A stretch of 64,000 bases of DNA. It comes from Flavobacterium cupreum. GTDB lineage: Bacteria; Bacteroidota; Bacteroidia; Flavobacteriales; Flavobacteriaceae. Numbering within the stretch: the stretch's first letter is position 1; each line of letters opens with the position of its first letter. The notes beneath the pieces are model-generated. The model ran no database searches and was not told the DNA's origin. It saw only the letters and a program-made list of their open reading frames with translations. Position numbers and translations under genes: made by a program. Location: contig NZ_QWDM01000001.1 of the NCBI RefSeq assembly GCF_003996965.1, positions 310,001 through 374,000 on the forward strand, read 5' to 3'. Positions 54,789 through 63,790 of this stretch are shown in pieces.

Positions 54789-57221
54789 ATGAGAAAACAA
54801 TCGTACCACTATAGCTCTTTTTTTACTTTCATTTTTGTTTTTCAGTTTTGCCTGGGCAGCCTTTTTGCTCAGGCAACTACTGATTTGCGTACTAAAACAA
54901 ATATCAATGACCACTGGCTTTATTTAGAAAACAATACTCCAAACCTGAACGATGTCCAAAAAGCAGCGAACTGGACCGGAATAAATCTGCCGCACAGCTG
55001 GAACAGCGAAGACGCCACCGACTTAAATCCCGGTTACAGGCGTGATGCAAGCTGGTATCAGAAACAGCTCAACATTGCACAAATCGATCCAAACCAACGC
55101 TATTTTTTATATTTTGAAGGTGCTAATGTCACAACCAAAGTATATGTCAACGGCAAAGAAGCCGGAGGTCATATTGGCGGATATATTGGCTTTCCCATCG
55201 ATATTACGAATTATATTAAAGAAGGAAACAATGCTGTTTTTGTTCGGGTAGACAATAGTTATGACATCGAAATTATCCCGTCCCAGAAAAGTGATTTCTT
55301 TATCTACGGCGGCATTACGCGCGATGTCTGGCTGGTTTCCAAATACAAAAACAATATCGATAACCTGAAAATTACCACTCCGGAAGTCTCGGCGAAAAAA
55401 GCCTCTTTGCAAATCATCGCATCGACTGTACATCCGGACAATGCAAAAGATCTTTCCCTGACAGTCACGCTTAAGGATCCAAAAGGAAAAAAAGTAGCCG
55501 GGAAAACCGTTTCGGTGACCGGAAAAATAGCAACCATCACATTCGAAAACATCAAAAATCCGGAATTGTGGGATACACAAAAACCGAATTTATATACGGT
55601 AACAGCTGTTTTATCAGAAAAAAATAAAGCTAAAGACAGTGTTACCGAAAAAGTAGGTTTTCGATGGTTTGAGTTTAAAGACCATGGCCCGTTTTACCTG
55701 AACGGAAAAAGGCTTTTGCTTCGCGGTACACACCGACACGAAGAACAAGCCGGTGTTGGCGCTGCCATGAGCAATGCACAACATCGTGCCGATATGGAAT
55801 CCATAAAAAAGATGGGAGCCAATTTTGTCCGTCTGGCACATTACCCGCAAGATCCTGAAGTTTATAAAGCCTGTGATGAACTTGGTCTTTTGGTGTGGGA
55901 TGAATTACCCTGGTGTCGTGGCGGAATTGGCGACGAACTCTGGAAAACCAATACCAGAAACATGCTGGCGGAAATCATCAATCAGAACTACAACCATCCG
56001 AGTATCATTATTTGGTCCTTGGGAAATGAAATGAACTGGCTTCCCGACTTTCCTGACGGAGACAATACCGAAAAGACCAATGCTTTTCTGACGGAGCTAA
56101 ACGATATCGCCCATAAATTGGATCCGAACCGAAAAACAGCCATCCGGAAATATTATGAAGGTTCGCAGATTGTAGACGTTTTCTCTCCTTCTATCTGGTC
56201 GGGCTGGTATTCCGGAAGCTATAAAAGCTATCAAAAAGCAATTGATGTTTACAAAAAAGAATACAGACATTTTATCCATGCCGAATATGGCGGCGACAGT
56301 CACGTGGGTCGTCACAGCGAAAATCCCGTCACTGGCGAAAACATCATAAAAGCAGAAGGCTGGGAAGAAGCCATTGTACAGACCAAAGTGGCCAATATTG
56401 CCCAAATTGGGGACTGGAGCGAAAATTATATTGTCGACTTATTCGACTGGCATTTGCATATATCCGAGAATGATCCAACATTTGTGGGTAATGTTCAATG
56501 GGCATTCAAGGATTTTGCAACGCCGCTGCGTCCCGAAGATGATATTCCGTACATGAACCAAAAAGGACTGGTGGATCGAAACGGAGTTCCCAAAGATGCG
56601 TATTATGTTTTTAAAAGTTACTGGAGCGACGAACCTTTTACCTACATAGAATCGCATACGTGGACAGAACGCCAGGGCCCTGAAAATACACCCAGAATCC
56701 TAAGCGTTTTCAGCAATTGCGAAAAAGTGACTTTATACCACGACGGAAAATCCCTTGGAGAAAAACAACGAAATACCGCCAGTTATCCGGCCTGTGGTCT
56801 GACCTGGGACGTTAACTTCAAAAAAGGGGAAAACATTTTAATCGCCATTGGAAAAAGCAAAGACGGCAAAACGGTTTCGGATACCTTAAAGGTAAATTAT
56901 CGTTTTATTAAAAATGAATCGGCAGTTTCGTTACAATTGTCTTCCCAAAAATTAAAGAATGGAAATTATCTTGTAACGGCTATTGCGATAGATAACAACA
57001 ATTTACGTTGTTTAGATTATGAAGAAAGCGTATATTTCCAATGCCTTAAAGGGGGCAAAACAATGAAAAGCCAGGGAACACCAACCGGAAGCGAATCCAT
57101 CCGGATGGCAAACGGAAAAGCTTCGATTGAAGTAGTTCCTGATGGTTTAAATATTCCAATCGAAATGACGGTGCTGAACCAGAATTTTAAAGGGGAATAT
57201 TTGAGGATCCCGGTAAATTAG
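54789..57221 (+). CDS. GH2-family glycoside hydrolase (beta-glucuronidase or beta-galactosidase type)
   Basis: Exo-glycosidase of 810 residues with a signal peptide at about 1-27 (ends LFAQA). Sugar-binding jelly roll (INLPHSWNSEDATD, YFEGANVTTKVYVNGKEAG, partial), immunoglobulin-like domain, then a TIM barrel with acid/base Glu414 (WSLGNEMNW) and nucleophile Glu499 (HAEYGGDS). The C-terminal 200 or so residues add further beta-sandwich domains. It starts 3 bases after GH88. It is longer than typical beta-glucuronidases and may act on galactose or glucuronate; which one cannot be decided by eye. Confidence 0.9.
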   Translation: MRKQSYHYSSFFTFIFVFQFCLGSLFAQATTDLRTKTNINDHWLYLENNTPNLNDVQKAANWTGINLPHSWNSEDATDLNPGYRRDASWYQKQLNIAQIDPNQRYFLYFEGANVTTKVYVNGKEAGGHIGGYIGFPIDITNYIKEGNNAVFVRVDNSYDIEIIPSQKSDFFIYGGITRDVWLVSKYKNNIDNLKITTPEVSAKKASLQIIASTVHPDNAKDLSLTVTLKDPKGKKVAGKTVSVTGKIATITFENIKNPELWDTQKPNLYTVTAVLSEKNKAKDSVTEKVGFRWFEFKDHGPFYLNGKRLLLRGTHRHEEQAGVGAAMSNAQHRADMESIKKMGANFVRLAHYPQDPEVYKACDELGLLVWDELPWCRGGIGDELWKTNTRNMLAEIINQNYNHPSIIIWSLGNEMNWLPDFPDGDNTEKTNAFLTELNDIAHKLDPNRKTAIRKYYEGSQIVDVFSPSIWSGWYSGSYKSYQKAIDVYKKEYRHFIHAEYGGDSHVGRHSENPVTGENIIKAEGWEEAIVQTKVANIAQIGDWSENYIVDLFDWHLHISENDPTFVGNVQWAFKDFATPLRPEDDIPYMNQKGLVDRNGVPKDAYYVFKSYWSDEPFTYIESHTWTERQGPENTPRILSVFSNCEKVTLYHDGKSLGEKQRNTASYPACGLTWDVNFKKGENILIAIGKSKDGKTVSDTLKVNYRFIKNESAVSLQLSSQKLKNGNYLVTAIAIDNNNLRCLDYEESVYFQCLKGGKTMKSQGTPTGSESIRMANGKASIEVVPDGLNIPIEMTVLNQNFKGEYLRIPVN

Positions 57222-57223
57222 GG

Positions 57224-57321
57224 TTTAACCGCAAAGGACGCAATGTTTTACGCAAGGTTCGCTATGTTTTTTTTAAGCTTTGCGCACATAGCGAACTTTC
57301 CTTGCGAACTTTGCGGTTAAA
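57224..57321. repeat. 98-base interrupted palindrome between the two GH2 genes
   Basis: Outer arms TTTAACCGCAAAG (57224-57236) and CTTTGCGGTTAAA (57309-57321) are perfectly complementary. Inner arms CGCAAGG + TTCGCTATG (57251-57266) pair with CATAGCGAA (57287-57295) and CCTTGCG (57300-57306). It begins 2 bases past the GH2 stop and could attenuate or process the message before the last GH2 gene. Word content (GCAAAGG, TTTGCG) resembles the elements at 42298-42870. Confidence 0.85.
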
Positions 57322-57349
57322 TCATCAATCTTTATTAATACTATACTAA

Positions 57350-59164
57350 ATGAAAAAACTACTAATCACATTGCTCCTGACCTTTTCCATTCTCGGACAA
57401 GCGCAAAATCAAAACCTGATTTCAAACGTTCCGAACCGACATACCACTTCGTTAAACGGCGTATGGAATTACATTGTCGATCCTTACGAAACAGGGTATT
57501 ACAGTTTTCACCATGATGTTTACGACAAGCAGGAAAAGCCTTCCAAAGCGGCTTATTTTAGTAATTACCATGCTGTGAACAAACAGGAACTGGTAGAATA
57601 CGATTTTGACAAATCACCCAAAATAAACATTCCGGGAGACTGGAATTCACAGGTTCCGGAGCTTAAATATTACGAAGGAAATGTATGGTTCAAAAAATCC
57701 TTTGATTATGACCTGAAAACCCAAAAACGCCTTTTTGTATACATTGGCGCCATCAATTACAAAGCTGATGTCTATTTGAACGGAAAGAAACTGGGAACGC
57801 ACGAAGGTGGTTTTACGCCCTTTAATTATGAAGTCACTTCGATTGTAAAACCAAAAGATAATTATCTGGTCATCAAAGTGGACAACACCCGTCATAAAGA
57901 AGATGTTCCGACCCTTAATACCGACTGGTGGAATTACGGCGGGATCACGCGCGATGTCACCTTAATCGAAGAATCAGCTTCTTTTGTGGAAGACTATACC
58001 ATTCAACTGGACAAAAAAGATAAAAATAAAATATCCGGTTTTGTCAAAATCAACAACTTCAATCCGGCACAAAATGCAGTAGCAATTGCCATTCCGGAAT
58101 TAAAAATCAATTACAAAGGAAAAGTGGGCGCCGATGGTATTGTGAAATTTGAAATTCCATCCAAAAACGTTTCGTACTGGTCTCCTGAAAATCCAAAACT
58201 ATATGAGGTGACGATCGATTTCAACGGCGAAAAATTAAAAGATAACATAGGTTTCAGAACCATTGAAACGCAGGAGGATAAAATTTTACTGAACGGAAAA
58301 CAAATCTTCTTACGCGGAATTTCAATTCATGAAGAAAATGCCAAAGGCGGGCGCGCCAATTCTGAAGAAGATGCCTTACGCCTGCTCAACTGGGCAAAGG
58401 AATTAGGCTGTAACTATGTACGTCTGGCCCATTATCCGCACAACGAAAACATTATCCGACTGGCTGACAAATTAGGCTTGATGGTCTGGGAAGAAATTCC
58501 GGTGTACTGGACGGTTGAATTCACCCGAAAAGAAACCTACAACAATGCCCAGAACCAGTTAACTGCTGCGATTACGAGAGATAAAAACAGGGCCTGTATT
58601 ATCATTTGGTCCATGGCCAATGAAACCCCTGTGTCTGATGCGAGAAATAATTTCATCAAAAACCTGGCAGAACACACCAAATCATTAGACAACACCCGAT
58701 TAATCAGCGCTGCCTTATTAACACAAAGCGGAGATGGCTTTGGAACCATCAATGATGAAATCGGACAATATTTAGACATCATTGCATTCAATCAGTATTT
58801 GGGCTGGTACGGCGGAAATCTGGAAGATGCCGAAAAGATCCTCTGGAAAACGAAATACAACAAACCGGTGATTGTTTCTGAATTTGGAGGTGATGCCAAA
58901 GCCGGTCTGCACGGAGAAAAAAACGAACGCTGGACAGAAGAATACCAGGAATACCTGTACATTCAGAACCTGAAAATGATCGAAAAAATACCCCACCTCA
59001 GCGGATTAAGCCCTTGGATTCTGGTAGATTTCAGATCCCCAAGAAGATTACTGCCGGGAATTCAGGACGAATACAACAGAAAAGGACTGATCTCCAACGA
59101 CGGTCAGAAAAAGAAAGCTTTTTACATCATGCAGGACTGGTATAAAAAAAAGATAAAGGACTAA
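57350..59164 (+). CDS. GH2-family beta-glucuronidase-type enzyme
   Basis: Exo-glycosidase of 604 residues, the usual length for beta-glucuronidases. A signal peptide covers 1-20 (ends ILGQAQ). Sugar-binding domain (INIPGDWNSQVPELKYYEG), immunoglobulin-like domain and TIM barrel follow with acid/base Glu425 (IIWSMANETP) and nucleophile Glu511 (VIVSEFGGDA). The N-terminal LNGVWNYIVDPYETG is typical of glucuronidase-like GH2. Expected to release glucuronate, feeding the UxuA pathway. It is the last gene of the locus on this strand, behind the hairpin at 57224-57321. Confidence 0.92.
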   Translation: MKKLLITLLLTFSILGQAQNQNLISNVPNRHTTSLNGVWNYIVDPYETGYYSFHHDVYDKQEKPSKAAYFSNYHAVNKQELVEYDFDKSPKINIPGDWNSQVPELKYYEGNVWFKKSFDYDLKTQKRLFVYIGAINYKADVYLNGKKLGTHEGGFTPFNYEVTSIVKPKDNYLVIKVDNTRHKEDVPTLNTDWWNYGGITRDVTLIEESASFVEDYTIQLDKKDKNKISGFVKINNFNPAQNAVAIAIPELKINYKGKVGADGIVKFEIPSKNVSYWSPENPKLYEVTIDFNGEKLKDNIGFRTIETQEDKILLNGKQIFLRGISIHEENAKGGRANSEEDALRLLNWAKELGCNYVRLAHYPHNENIIRLADKLGLMVWEEIPVYWTVEFTRKETYNNAQNQLTAAITRDKNRACIIIWSMANETPVSDARNNFIKNLAEHTKSLDNTRLISAALLTQSGDGFGTINDEIGQYLDIIAFNQYLGWYGGNLEDAEKILWKTKYNKPVIVSEFGGDAKAGLHGEKNERWTEEYQEYLYIQNLKMIEKIPHLSGLSPWILVDFRSPRRLLPGIQDEYNRKGLISNDGQKKKAFYIMQDWYKKKIKD

Positions 59165-59195
59165 AAATTTAATCTTTTCTTATTCTTTAATCTCT

Positions 59196-59203
59196 TATTT
59201 TTG
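59196..59203 (+). promoter_or_regulatory. -7 promoter box of the DUF2911 gene
   Basis: TATTTTTG matches TAnnTTTG and lies 27 bases before the ATG at 59231. The upstream -33 element is only a weak T-rich match. Confidence 0.5.
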
Positions 59204-59230
59204 TATGAATCATATTAAAAATACTACGTT

Positions 59231-59791
59231 ATGAAAAATTTTAGTTTACTGACCCTTCTTTTATTATTTGTCTTTTCTGTAAATGCCCAGGAAGTTAAAT
59301 TCGCGCCTTTGGACGCCAGCCCGGCCGATATTGCTTATTTCCCGAATAAATCCGTAAAATTTAAGAAAACAGATACTCCTTCACCTGTAATCAAAGTTAT
59401 TTATTCAAGACCTTCTGCAAAAGGAAGAACGATTTTTGGAGAATTAATTCCGTTCGGTGAAGTATGGCGCGTAGGTGCTAACGAAAATACGGAAATCAAA
59501 TTTTACAAACCGGTAACGATCAATGGTGTTGCGGTTCCTGCAGGGACATATAGCCTTTTTGCTATTCCTGAAAAAGACAAATGGACCGTTATCATCAATA
59601 AGGAAATTGATTTATGGGGCGGATATGCTTATGATTCAGGCAAAGACCTGGTAAAAATTGTTGTTCCGGTTAAAGCAACCCCAGCTCCGGTAGAAGCTTT
59701 ATCGATCGCTTTTACTACTCAGGGGGCTGTTACTAATTTAGTGATCGGATGGGACAAAACAATGGTTGAAGTGCCGATCAGCATTAAATAA
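59231..59791 (+). CDS. DUF2911 family exported protein
   Basis: Exported protein of 186 residues with a signal peptide at 1-19 (ends FSVNAQ). The body is a DUF2911 domain: VIYSRPSAKGRTIFGELIPFG, quoted in part, EVWRVGANENTEIKF, and VPAGTYSLFAIP. The function of the family is unknown; it is widespread and often single in Bacteroidota. Own promoter-like box upstream and terminator downstream, so a monocistronic unit. Confidence 0.92.
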   Translation: MKNFSLLTLLLLFVFSVNAQEVKFAPLDASPADIAYFPNKSVKFKKTDTPSPVIKVIYSRPSAKGRTIFGELIPFGEVWRVGANENTEIKFYKPVTINGVAVPAGTYSLFAIPEKDKWTVIINKEIDLWGGYAYDSGKDLVKIVVPVKATPAPVEALSIAFTTQGAVTNLVIGWDKTMVEVPISIK

Positions 59792-59817
59792 GCGTATTTA
59801 AAAATACACGACAATAC

Positions 59818-59858
59818 AAAAAGAGACACTAATTATTTATTAGGTGTCTCTTTTTTTT
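59818..59858 (+). terminator. Rho-independent terminator after DUF2911
   Basis: Stem AGAGACAC / GTGTCTCT (59822-59829 with 59844-59851), with inner TAA/TTA pairs, followed by a run of T. Confidence 0.85.
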
Positions 59859-59907
59859 ATAACTTCCCCTAATTAACTAACCAACAATCTCTTAAAACCA
59901 AAAAAGA

Positions 59908-61305
59908 ATGAAAAAAAACCATTTGCTTCTGTTATTTTTAGTGGCGGTTTATTCCGGTTATGCACAACAAAAGTTCAAAATTACCTACGAACAACTGAAA
60001 GAATATGAAGGTATTTATGAATATGTAAATAAGGGCACGCTTAAAATTGCTGCTTCACCAAAAGATACCGTTTTATACGCCATTATCAACGAAAGCAAAT
60101 ACAAATTAAACGCCATTGACAAAGATATTTTTGAGAATATGTCAAAGGAAAAAGTAACCTTCAACAGAACTGCAGGAGCTATTACGGGCTACTCTTCTGA
60201 AGGAAGTACTTTCAGGCTGCAATCCAAAAAAGTAGTTTTTCCCAAAGAAATGTGGTACGCGAGACTCAACCCGAAGGATTTTAAGTACGTCTATCAGCAA
60301 CCCAAACAAGATCCTGACGGAATTCCAACTGGAAATCTCGATAAAACCGGATTAGACAAAGCATTACTGAGTGAAATGATGCAAAAAATCGTAGACGGTA
60401 CCTTGCCTAACGTTCATAGTGTTCTGATTATTAAAGACGGAAAACTGGTGTTTGAAGAATATTTTTATGAATACAATAAAACCAAATTACACGAACTGCG
60501 ATCTGCTACAAAGAGCTTTGTTTCGGCACTGACCGGAATTGCCATTGATAAAGGGTTTATAAAAAGCAAAGACGAAACCGTGCTTTCCTTTTTCCCCGAC
60601 TATACTTTTAAAAATCTAACGGAAGACAAGAGGCTCATTTCGATCAAAAACCTTTTAACCAACCAAAGCGGCCTGGATTGTGACGTGAGCAATCCAAGAT
60701 CGGAAGGCAACGAAACCACCATGAATAATTCGGCCGACTGGATACAATTTACCCTGGACTTACCGATGATTGACGTACCCGGAGGAAAAGGAATGTATTG
60801 CTCAGGAAACCCGATCACACTGGGCCGGATTATTGAAAAAGCCACAAAAATACCCCTGCCCGACTTTGCCAGGCAAACTCTTTTCAAAGACATTGGCATT
60901 AAAAATTTTATATGGAATTTTAAACCGGATGCTTCAAGTTCAGAAACCTTCTGCCAGGTTTATTTGAGTCCAAGGGATATGGGGAAATTTGGTTTGCTTT
61001 ATCTGAACAAAGGCATGTGGAATGGCAAACAGGTAATTTCTAAAGACTGGGTACAGGAATCCCTAACCAGACAATCTGTGGTGCAGGGTGTTAATTACGG
61101 TTACTTGTGGTGGCTCAAGTACCTGGATATCAATGGAGTTCGCTATAATGGAAAAGCCGCGCAGGGAAATGGCGGACAGAAGATTTACATTTGGGAAGAA
61201 CAAAATATGGTTACGATTATTACCGGCGGAAATTACAATTCACAATCTCCAAGTGACGAAATCAATCAGAAATATATCTTAGCTGCTTTCAATAAAAAAC
61301 AGTAA
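59908..61305 (+). CDS. Exported serine hydrolase of the beta-lactamase (class C-like) family
   Basis: Penicillin-binding-protein-like hydrolase of 465 residues with a signal peptide at 1-19 (ends YSGYAQ). A small N-terminal domain precedes the beta-lactamase-type domain with catalytic SATK (Ser199, Lys202) and YCSGNP as a likely second motif, then GNGGQKIYIWEEQ near the C-terminus. Such proteins act as esterases, peptidases or amidases; the substrate is not predictable. It is probably not a true beta-lactamase. No clear promoter was found in the 49 bases after the preceding terminator. Confidence 0.88.
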   Translation: MKKNHLLLLFLVAVYSGYAQQKFKITYEQLKEYEGIYEYVNKGTLKIAASPKDTVLYAIINESKYKLNAIDKDIFENMSKEKVTFNRTAGAITGYSSEGSTFRLQSKKVVFPKEMWYARLNPKDFKYVYQQPKQDPDGIPTGNLDKTGLDKALLSEMMQKIVDGTLPNVHSVLIIKDGKLVFEEYFYEYNKTKLHELRSATKSFVSALTGIAIDKGFIKSKDETVLSFFPDYTFKNLTEDKRLISIKNLLTNQSGLDCDVSNPRSEGNETTMNNSADWIQFTLDLPMIDVPGGKGMYCSGNPITLGRIIEKATKIPLPDFARQTLFKDIGIKNFIWNFKPDASSSETFCQVYLSPRDMGKFGLLYLNKGMWNGKQVISKDWVQESLTRQSVVQGVNYGYLWWLKYLDINGVRYNGKAAQGNGGQKIYIWEEQNMVTIITGGNYNSQSPSDEINQKYILAAFNKKQ

Positions 61306-61422
61306 AAATTTGCTACTGAAAAGATTAATTATTTTTTATCCCGGCATGATTTGTACTACTAAGTTTTGTACTTTTATAACTATCAAAATAGTTAATACCT
61401 AACTTAAAAAACCAAAAAACGT

Positions 61423-61755
61423 ATGGGAAAATTTGTAATTACTACAAGATCAAACGGTGAATTTCAATTTAATCTAAAAGCCGGAAACGGTCAGACTATC
61501 CTGAGCAGCGAAGGGTATTCGACAAAATCTGCCTGCACAAACGGAATTGAATCTGTAAAAACAAATTCACAGGACGACAGCAGATATGATAAAAAAGAAT
61601 CCAGCAGCGGAAAACCCTATTTCAATCTTAAAGCGGGAAATGGCCAGATCATCGGAGCAAGTGAAATGTACGAAAGTGCTTCAGCGCGGGATAACGGAAT
61701 AGCCTCAGTAAAATCAAACGCGCCCGATGCGACTACAGACGATCAGACAGCATAA
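61423..61755 (+). CDS. YegP-like protein with two DUF1508 repeats
   Basis: Small protein of 110 residues built of two repeats of about 50 residues, each with FNLKAGNGQ(T/I)I, SEGY/SEMY and a NGI(E/A)SVK ending. This is the DUF1508/YegP architecture. The role is unknown; related proteins respond to stress in some bacteria. A weak promoter (TTTG 61350-61353, TACTTTTA 61369-61376) lies upstream and a strong terminator downstream. Confidence 0.95.
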   Translation: MGKFVITTRSNGEFQFNLKAGNGQTILSSEGYSTKSACTNGIESVKTNSQDDSRYDKKESSSGKPYFNLKAGNGQIIGASEMYESASARDNGIASVKSNAPDATTDDQTA

Positions 61756-61772
61756 ATTATAAGAAGATAAAT

Positions 61773-61805
61773 AAAAAAAACGAGGTTGTACACCTCGTTT
61801 TTTTA
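61773..61805. terminator. Bidirectional terminator
   Basis: Stem ACGAGGT / ACCTCGT around 61780-61797 with runs of A on the left and T on the right. It lies between the YegP-like gene and the converging XRE regulator. Confidence 0.88.
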
Positions 61806-61808
61806 TGG

Positions 61809-62195
61809 CTACAACTGACCGAATTTCTTCTTATAGCGGTTTAATTCCTCTTCTGTTTTGCTGAGTAATTTTTCTAAAAGCATTATTTTATCTTCATAAA
61901 GCTCTTTTAAAGCTGTCGTGTTATCCGGATTAATCTGAATGCTGCCATTATTATTTCCTTTGACTTTATTAAAACTATTGAAATACCGCTGGCTGTCAAA
62001 ACTAAGTATATCTTCTACACTGACTTCCAAAATACGGGCTATTTCTACTAATTTCACAAACGAAAGAACGGTTTTTCCTTTTTCTATTTTACTATAACCC
62101 GCCTGGGTAACGCCTAGTTGATCTGCCATATATTCCTGAGTATAATTTTTTAACTCTCTGATGCTTTTAATTTTATTTTTTATTGAAGTGGTCAT
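61809..62195 (-). CDS. XRE-family HTH regulator with C-terminal coiled coil
   Basis: DNA-binding protein of 128 residues. The Cro/C1-type HTH covers about residues 6-62 (LKNYTQEYMADQLGVTQAGY, SKIEKGKT). The C-terminal part (about 85-125, LYEDKIMLLEKLLSKTEEEL) is a heptad-rich coiled coil that would make dimers. This plan is common for solitary phage-like or stress regulators in Bacteroidota. Target genes are unknown; the membrane genes upstream on the same strand are possible. Confidence 0.9.
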   Translation of the reverse strand: MTTSIKNKIKSIRELKNYTQEYMADQLGVTQAGYSKIEKGKTVLSFVKLVEIARILEVSVEDILSFDSQRYFNSFNKVKGNNNGSIQINPDNTTALKELYEDKIMLLEKLLSKTEEELNRYKKKFGQL

Positions 62196-62317
62196 AAGCT
62201 CTTTATAGGGGATCTTGTACAGCTAAACAGTTCACTATTAAAACGTAGGGTACCGTAACTATACCTTTAATACGTAATCTGATGCAACTCCAATCGTAGG
62301 TTAGTGAAGCTGTATTC

Positions 62318-62407
62318 TTATTTTCTTTTGGTAGTAATAATAAAACCATACACTATAGCGACGACAATAAAGGCAAGGTCGTAGCCAAAAGTTTCGTTTG
62401 ATAACAT
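62318..62407 (-). CDS. Possible 29-residue membrane peptide
   Basis: ATG at 62407 to TAA at 62318 encodes 29 residues: MLSNETFGYD, then a hydrophobic helix (LAFIVVAIVYGFIIT) and the basic end TKRK. It begins 4 bases after the stop of the membrane protein gene at 62412-62831, consistent with co-translation. Length and topology are typical of real small membrane proteins, but conservation cannot be judged here. Confidence 0.45.
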   Translation of the reverse strand: MLSNETFGYDLAFIVVAIVYGFIITTKRK

Positions 62408-62411
62408 CGAC

Positions 62412-62831
62412 TTATTTTAAAGTGTTGGATTTTTGTTTTTGTACCATCCGATCGAACTCGAGGTTTAAGTACTGATCAATTTGTTTCCCTATGACAGGCC
62501 GGTCTAAATTCTTTATCTTAACCCTGATTTCCTTACTGTAAACATCTTTTACGATTACATAATATTCGGCATCGATGTCAGCGTGAAATCTTAAAATGAT
62601 AATGAGAGTATAGCATAATAAAGTAGGTACTATATAATACATCTCGGTAAGATCTGAAAAAACCATGCAATAAAAAGCTATTGCTGTAATGGCAATAAAA
62701 GCACTATTTTCAAGAAGGTAAGACTTCTTTTTTTTGAGTAATCCCAGCTCTACGATTTCGTTAAAACTGTATTGCCAGCGTTTTGATCCATAGCAAAATG
62801 TTACCTGGTCATGTGTAAGAGTAAAGAACAT
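62412..62831 (-). CDS. Two-helix membrane protein of unknown function
   Basis: Protein of 139 residues that I do not recognise. The N-terminal 45 residues look like a small PH-like beta region (LTHDQVTFCYGSKRWQYSF). Two membrane helices follow at about 44-60 (AFIAITAIAFYCMVF) and 67-83 (YIVPTLLCYTLIIIL), and a C-terminal soluble region of about 55 residues (YYVIVKDVYSKEIRVKIKN). The helix pair inside a PH-like fold suggests a bacterial PH-domain membrane protein, but this is tentative. Confidence 0.75.
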   Translation of the reverse strand: MFFTLTHDQVTFCYGSKRWQYSFNEIVELGLLKKKKSYLLENSAFIAITAIAFYCMVFSDLTEMYYIVPTLLCYTLIIILRFHADIDAEYYVIVKDVYSKEIRVKIKNLDRPVIGKQIDQYLNLEFDRMVQKQKSNTLK

Positions 62832-63118
62832 AATTTATTAATAGTTATTTTAGGTATTGGGGGAAATAGTACAAAAGTGTTGTCATCGCAATATTACGCA
62901 TAATCCTATTTTTTTTCTTACAAATGGTCTTATAGAATATAACCATGAGTTGTAATTAAATCCAAAACATAAATTTTTACCTGTTATTTATTTTCAGATC
63001 TAACGATTTTACCTATATATTTTTTTACACGAAAAAATATGATTTTACACTTAAAATTGTACGAAAGCTAATCAAAAAAATAATACGTAATCCGGTTTAT
63101 GAAAAACTTAACGTACGC
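62832..63118. other. AT-rich gap without a recognisable gene
   Basis: It holds very AT-rich sequence with TTTTTTACACGAAAAA and TTTTACACTTAAAA words around 63022-63056. I see no gene, consensus promoter or strong hairpin; the promoter of the 62412-62831 gene should lie at its left end. Confidence 0.5.
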
Positions 63119-63157
63119 TAAAAAAAACGGCTGATCCTGTAACAGAATCAGCCGCTT
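63119..63157 (-). terminator. Terminator of the small-gene cluster
   Basis: Stem CGGCTGAT(C)CTG / CAG(A)ATCAGCCG (63127-63138 with 63142-63153), with poly-T on the minus strand (poly-A at 63119-63126). It serves the gene ending at 63213. Confidence 0.85.
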
Positions 63158-63212
63158 TTGAACCCCTAATAGGAATGTAAAATTACCTCATTGTAATTAT
63201 TATGTAATGAAA

Positions 63213-63428
63213 TTAGTCTTCCAGTATTTCGCAGGCAAAACCCAGATTTATAATTTCATTTTGGATGGTCCTGATTTGTATTCTTTCGATATGATCGACC
63301 CGCAATATCCTGTCGCAATCTTCCAGATCAAAAATAAAAGAAGCGTTTGGGAATATCCCTTTAAGTATTTTTAGAATTCTTCCGGATTGCCTTTTTGAAT
63401 TTACATTTGTTTTGAAAATCTCAATCAT
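63213..63428 (-). CDS. Small protein of unknown function, ferredoxin-like-fold pattern
   Basis: Protein of 71 residues. The alternation KTNVN / RILKILKGIFPNASFIFDLE / DRILRVDHI / IQNEIINLGFACEIL suggests a beta-alpha-beta-beta-alpha-beta fold like heavy-metal-associated domains, but the metal-binding CxxC is missing. I cannot name a family. It lies downstream of the DUF3817 gene in the same direction with a 44-base gap. Confidence 0.75.
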   Translation of the reverse strand: MIEIFKTNVNSKRQSGRILKILKGIFPNASFIFDLEDCDRILRVDHIERIQIRTIQNEIINLGFACEILED

Positions 63429-63472
63429 GATTTTTATAATTTTTATGTTTTCTAGATCTATTACGCCCTTCG

Positions 63473-63790
63473 CTATTGCTCTTCAGTTTTGATGTTACGC
63501 AAAATTTTATGATCAATATAAAATGTCCCAAACGGAATGATACACGCCAGAAGCACTTTTGATGTTGTTGTTTTAAATTTCCAGTTTTGTTCTACGCCTA
63601 CACTCAGGGCATTGAATATAAAAAGCAGAAATAAGGCCCCGTGCACAGGTCCCATCATTTTGGTCAGCGACGGATTGTCGAAAATATATTTAAGGGGAAC
63701 CGCGATAAAAATTAAAATCAATAAAGATACGCCTTCGAGAAATCCAAGAATACGTAATCGTCCGGTGTTTGTTTTGAAAAGATGTGTCAT
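63473..63790 (-). CDS. DUF3817 membrane protein
   Basis: Integral membrane protein of 105 residues with three membrane helices. It matches the DUF3817 (YdzA-like) family: LRILGFLEGVSLLILIF near the start, PLKY, then GPVHGALFLLFIFNAL with a conserved His, and a C-terminal ACIIPFGTFYIDHKIL. Function unknown. Its start codon overlaps the stop of the upstream gene by ATGA, so the two are coupled. Confidence 0.93.
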   Translation of the reverse strand: MTHLFKTNTGRLRILGFLEGVSLLILIFIAVPLKYIFDNPSLTKMMGPVHGALFLLFIFNALSVGVEQNWKFKTTTSKVLLACIIPFGTFYIDHKILRNIKTEEQ

